A DNA stretch of 64,000 nucleotides. Origin: Pseudomonas sp. dw_612. Lineage in GTDB: Bacteria > Pseudomonadota > Gammaproteobacteria > Pseudomonadales > Pseudomonadaceae. The notes under the pieces are model-generated. The model was not told where the DNA came from. It did no database searches and saw nothing but the letters and a program-made list of their open reading frames with translations. The stretch is taken from positions 248,001 through 312,000 of the forward strand of contig NZ_JAAVVC010000006.1 in the NCBI RefSeq assembly GCF_018449725.1, in the 5' to 3' direction. Every line of letters begins with the position of its first letter. The first letter of the stretch is position 1. Shown here in pieces: positions 63,313 to 64,000 of the stretch. The position numbers and the translations under genes are program-made.

Positions 63313-64000
63313 GTGGAAAAGAATACCGAAATCGAACTGCGGCTGCTGATCGAGGCGATCTACCTCAAGTACAGCTATGACTTTCGCGACTATTCCGGCG
63401 CCTCCATCAAGCGCCGGGTGGGGCACGCGCTGAGTCAGTTCGAATGCTCGACCATCTCGGCGTTGCAGGAAAAGGTCCTGCACGACCCGACCGCGTTCAT
63501 GCAGTTGCTGCAATTGCTGACGATTCCGGTCAGCGAGATGTTCCGTGATCCTTCGCATTTCCTGGCGATCCGCCAGGAAGTGGTGCCGCTGCTCAAGACT
63601 TATCCGTCGATCAAGATCTGGATCGCCGGGTGCAGCACCGGCGAAGAGGTATATTCGATGGCGATCCTGTTGCGTGAAGAAGGTTTGCTCGACCGCACGA
63701 TCATCTACGCTACCGACATCAACCCGCGTTCGCTGGACAAGGCCAAGCAAGGGATTTTCTCCATGGAGAATGTCCGCGCCTACACTTCCAATTATCAGCA
63801 GGCCGGTGGTCAGCGCTCGTTTGCCGACTACTACACAGCGGCTTATGGTTACGCGATTTTCGACAAGACCTTGTGCGAGAACGTGACCTTTGCCGACCAC
63901 AGCCTGGCGACGGACAGCGTGTTCTCGGAAACTCAATTGATTTCATGCCGTAATGTGTTGATTTACTTTAATAAAAAGCTTCAGGATCGTGCCTTTGGTT
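63313..64000 (+). CDS. CheR-type methyltransferase, cut by the window edge
   Basis: Starts at GTG 63313 (GGAAAG 6 bases upstream), open to the window end, 229 codons seen. CheR N-terminal helical domain (LRLLIEAIYLKYSYDFRDYSGASIKRRVG in parts) and SAM-binding domain with IWIAGCSTGEEVYSMAILL and IYATDINPRSLDKAK, then ISCRNVLIYF. It would methylate glutamates of receptors or other targets. Immediately downstream of the hybrid kinase; the cut-off continuation may carry more. Confidence 0.9.
   Translation, partial: MEKNTEIELRLLIEAIYLKYSYDFRDYSGASIKRRVGHALSQFECSTISALQEKVLHDPTAFMQLLQLLTIPVSEMFRDPSHFLAIRQEVVPLLKTYPSIKIWIAGCSTGEEVYSMAILLREEGLLDRTIIYATDINPRSLDKAKQGIFSMENVRAYTSNYQQAGGQRSFADYYTAAYGYAIFDKTLCENVTFADHSLATDSVFSETQLISCRNVLIYFNKKLQDRAFG

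Overview
The window is a chromosomal segment of a fluorescent-group Pseudomonas (P. fluorescens complex; species not determinable by eye). The evidence is high-GC coding with strong third-position bias, many inverted pairs of Pseudomonas-type REP sequences between genes, and genus-typical families (Fap amyloid, OprD porin, DUF1652, DUF2790, the mtl mannitol operon). No tRNA, rRNA, CRISPR array, transposase or prophage was seen.

Layout. 1-1135: a cut-off delta-60 repeat protein and a small unknown protein. 1478-8298: the functional-amyloid locus, with a sigma-54 activator gene converging on the complete fapABCDEF operon, which is preceded by a sigma-54 promoter with exact GG-N10-GC spacing. 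8548-21010: housekeeping and accessory genes (nicotinamide riboside kinase and PnuC; a cache-domain chemoreceptor; UppP; LysR divergent from azoreductase; an alpha/beta hydrolase; an MFS carrier; ABC-F YbiT; LpxO). 21136-24565: the two-gene bacterial NHEJ system (LigD, Ku). 26401-30096: a GNAT/C39-peptidase fusion divergent from a RimK-like ATP-grasp ligase and a CorA-like transporter, probably an uncharacterised peptide-modification module. 30613-31910: a threonine dehydratase without its regulatory domains, preceded by a complete-looking transcription attenuator whose leader peptide carries Ile and Thr codons and seems to be translated from a leaderless start.

35322-43764 is an AT-rich orphan type VI secretion island, all on the minus strand: vgrG, a PoNe-like PD-(D/E)XK DNase effector, its probable immunity gene, then a decaying array of PoNi-like immunity paralogues (one intact, one broken by a short deletion, one frameshifted and fused from two former copies) and a YcxB-like membrane protein. 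Its genes are joined by start/stop overlaps.

44115-46201 has an OprD-type porin and a lysozyme-fold lipoprotein. 46434-56648 is the mannitol/polyol regulon: mtlR, then mtlEFGKDYZ, with a candidate promoter, AraC-type direct repeats and a Hfq/Crc-type A-rich motif ahead of mtlE, REP pairs between several genes, and an unusual ~114-bp tandem repeat between mtlD and mtlY. 56720-64000 holds a PI-PLC-like protein, a glycosyltransferase, a CheY-like regulator, a large hybrid histidine kinase and the start of a CheR methyltransferase.

The most interesting parts are the attenuator with an ACT-less threonine dehydratase, the ATP-grasp/GNAT-C39 module, and the PoNe/PoNi island with its visible history of duplication and decay.
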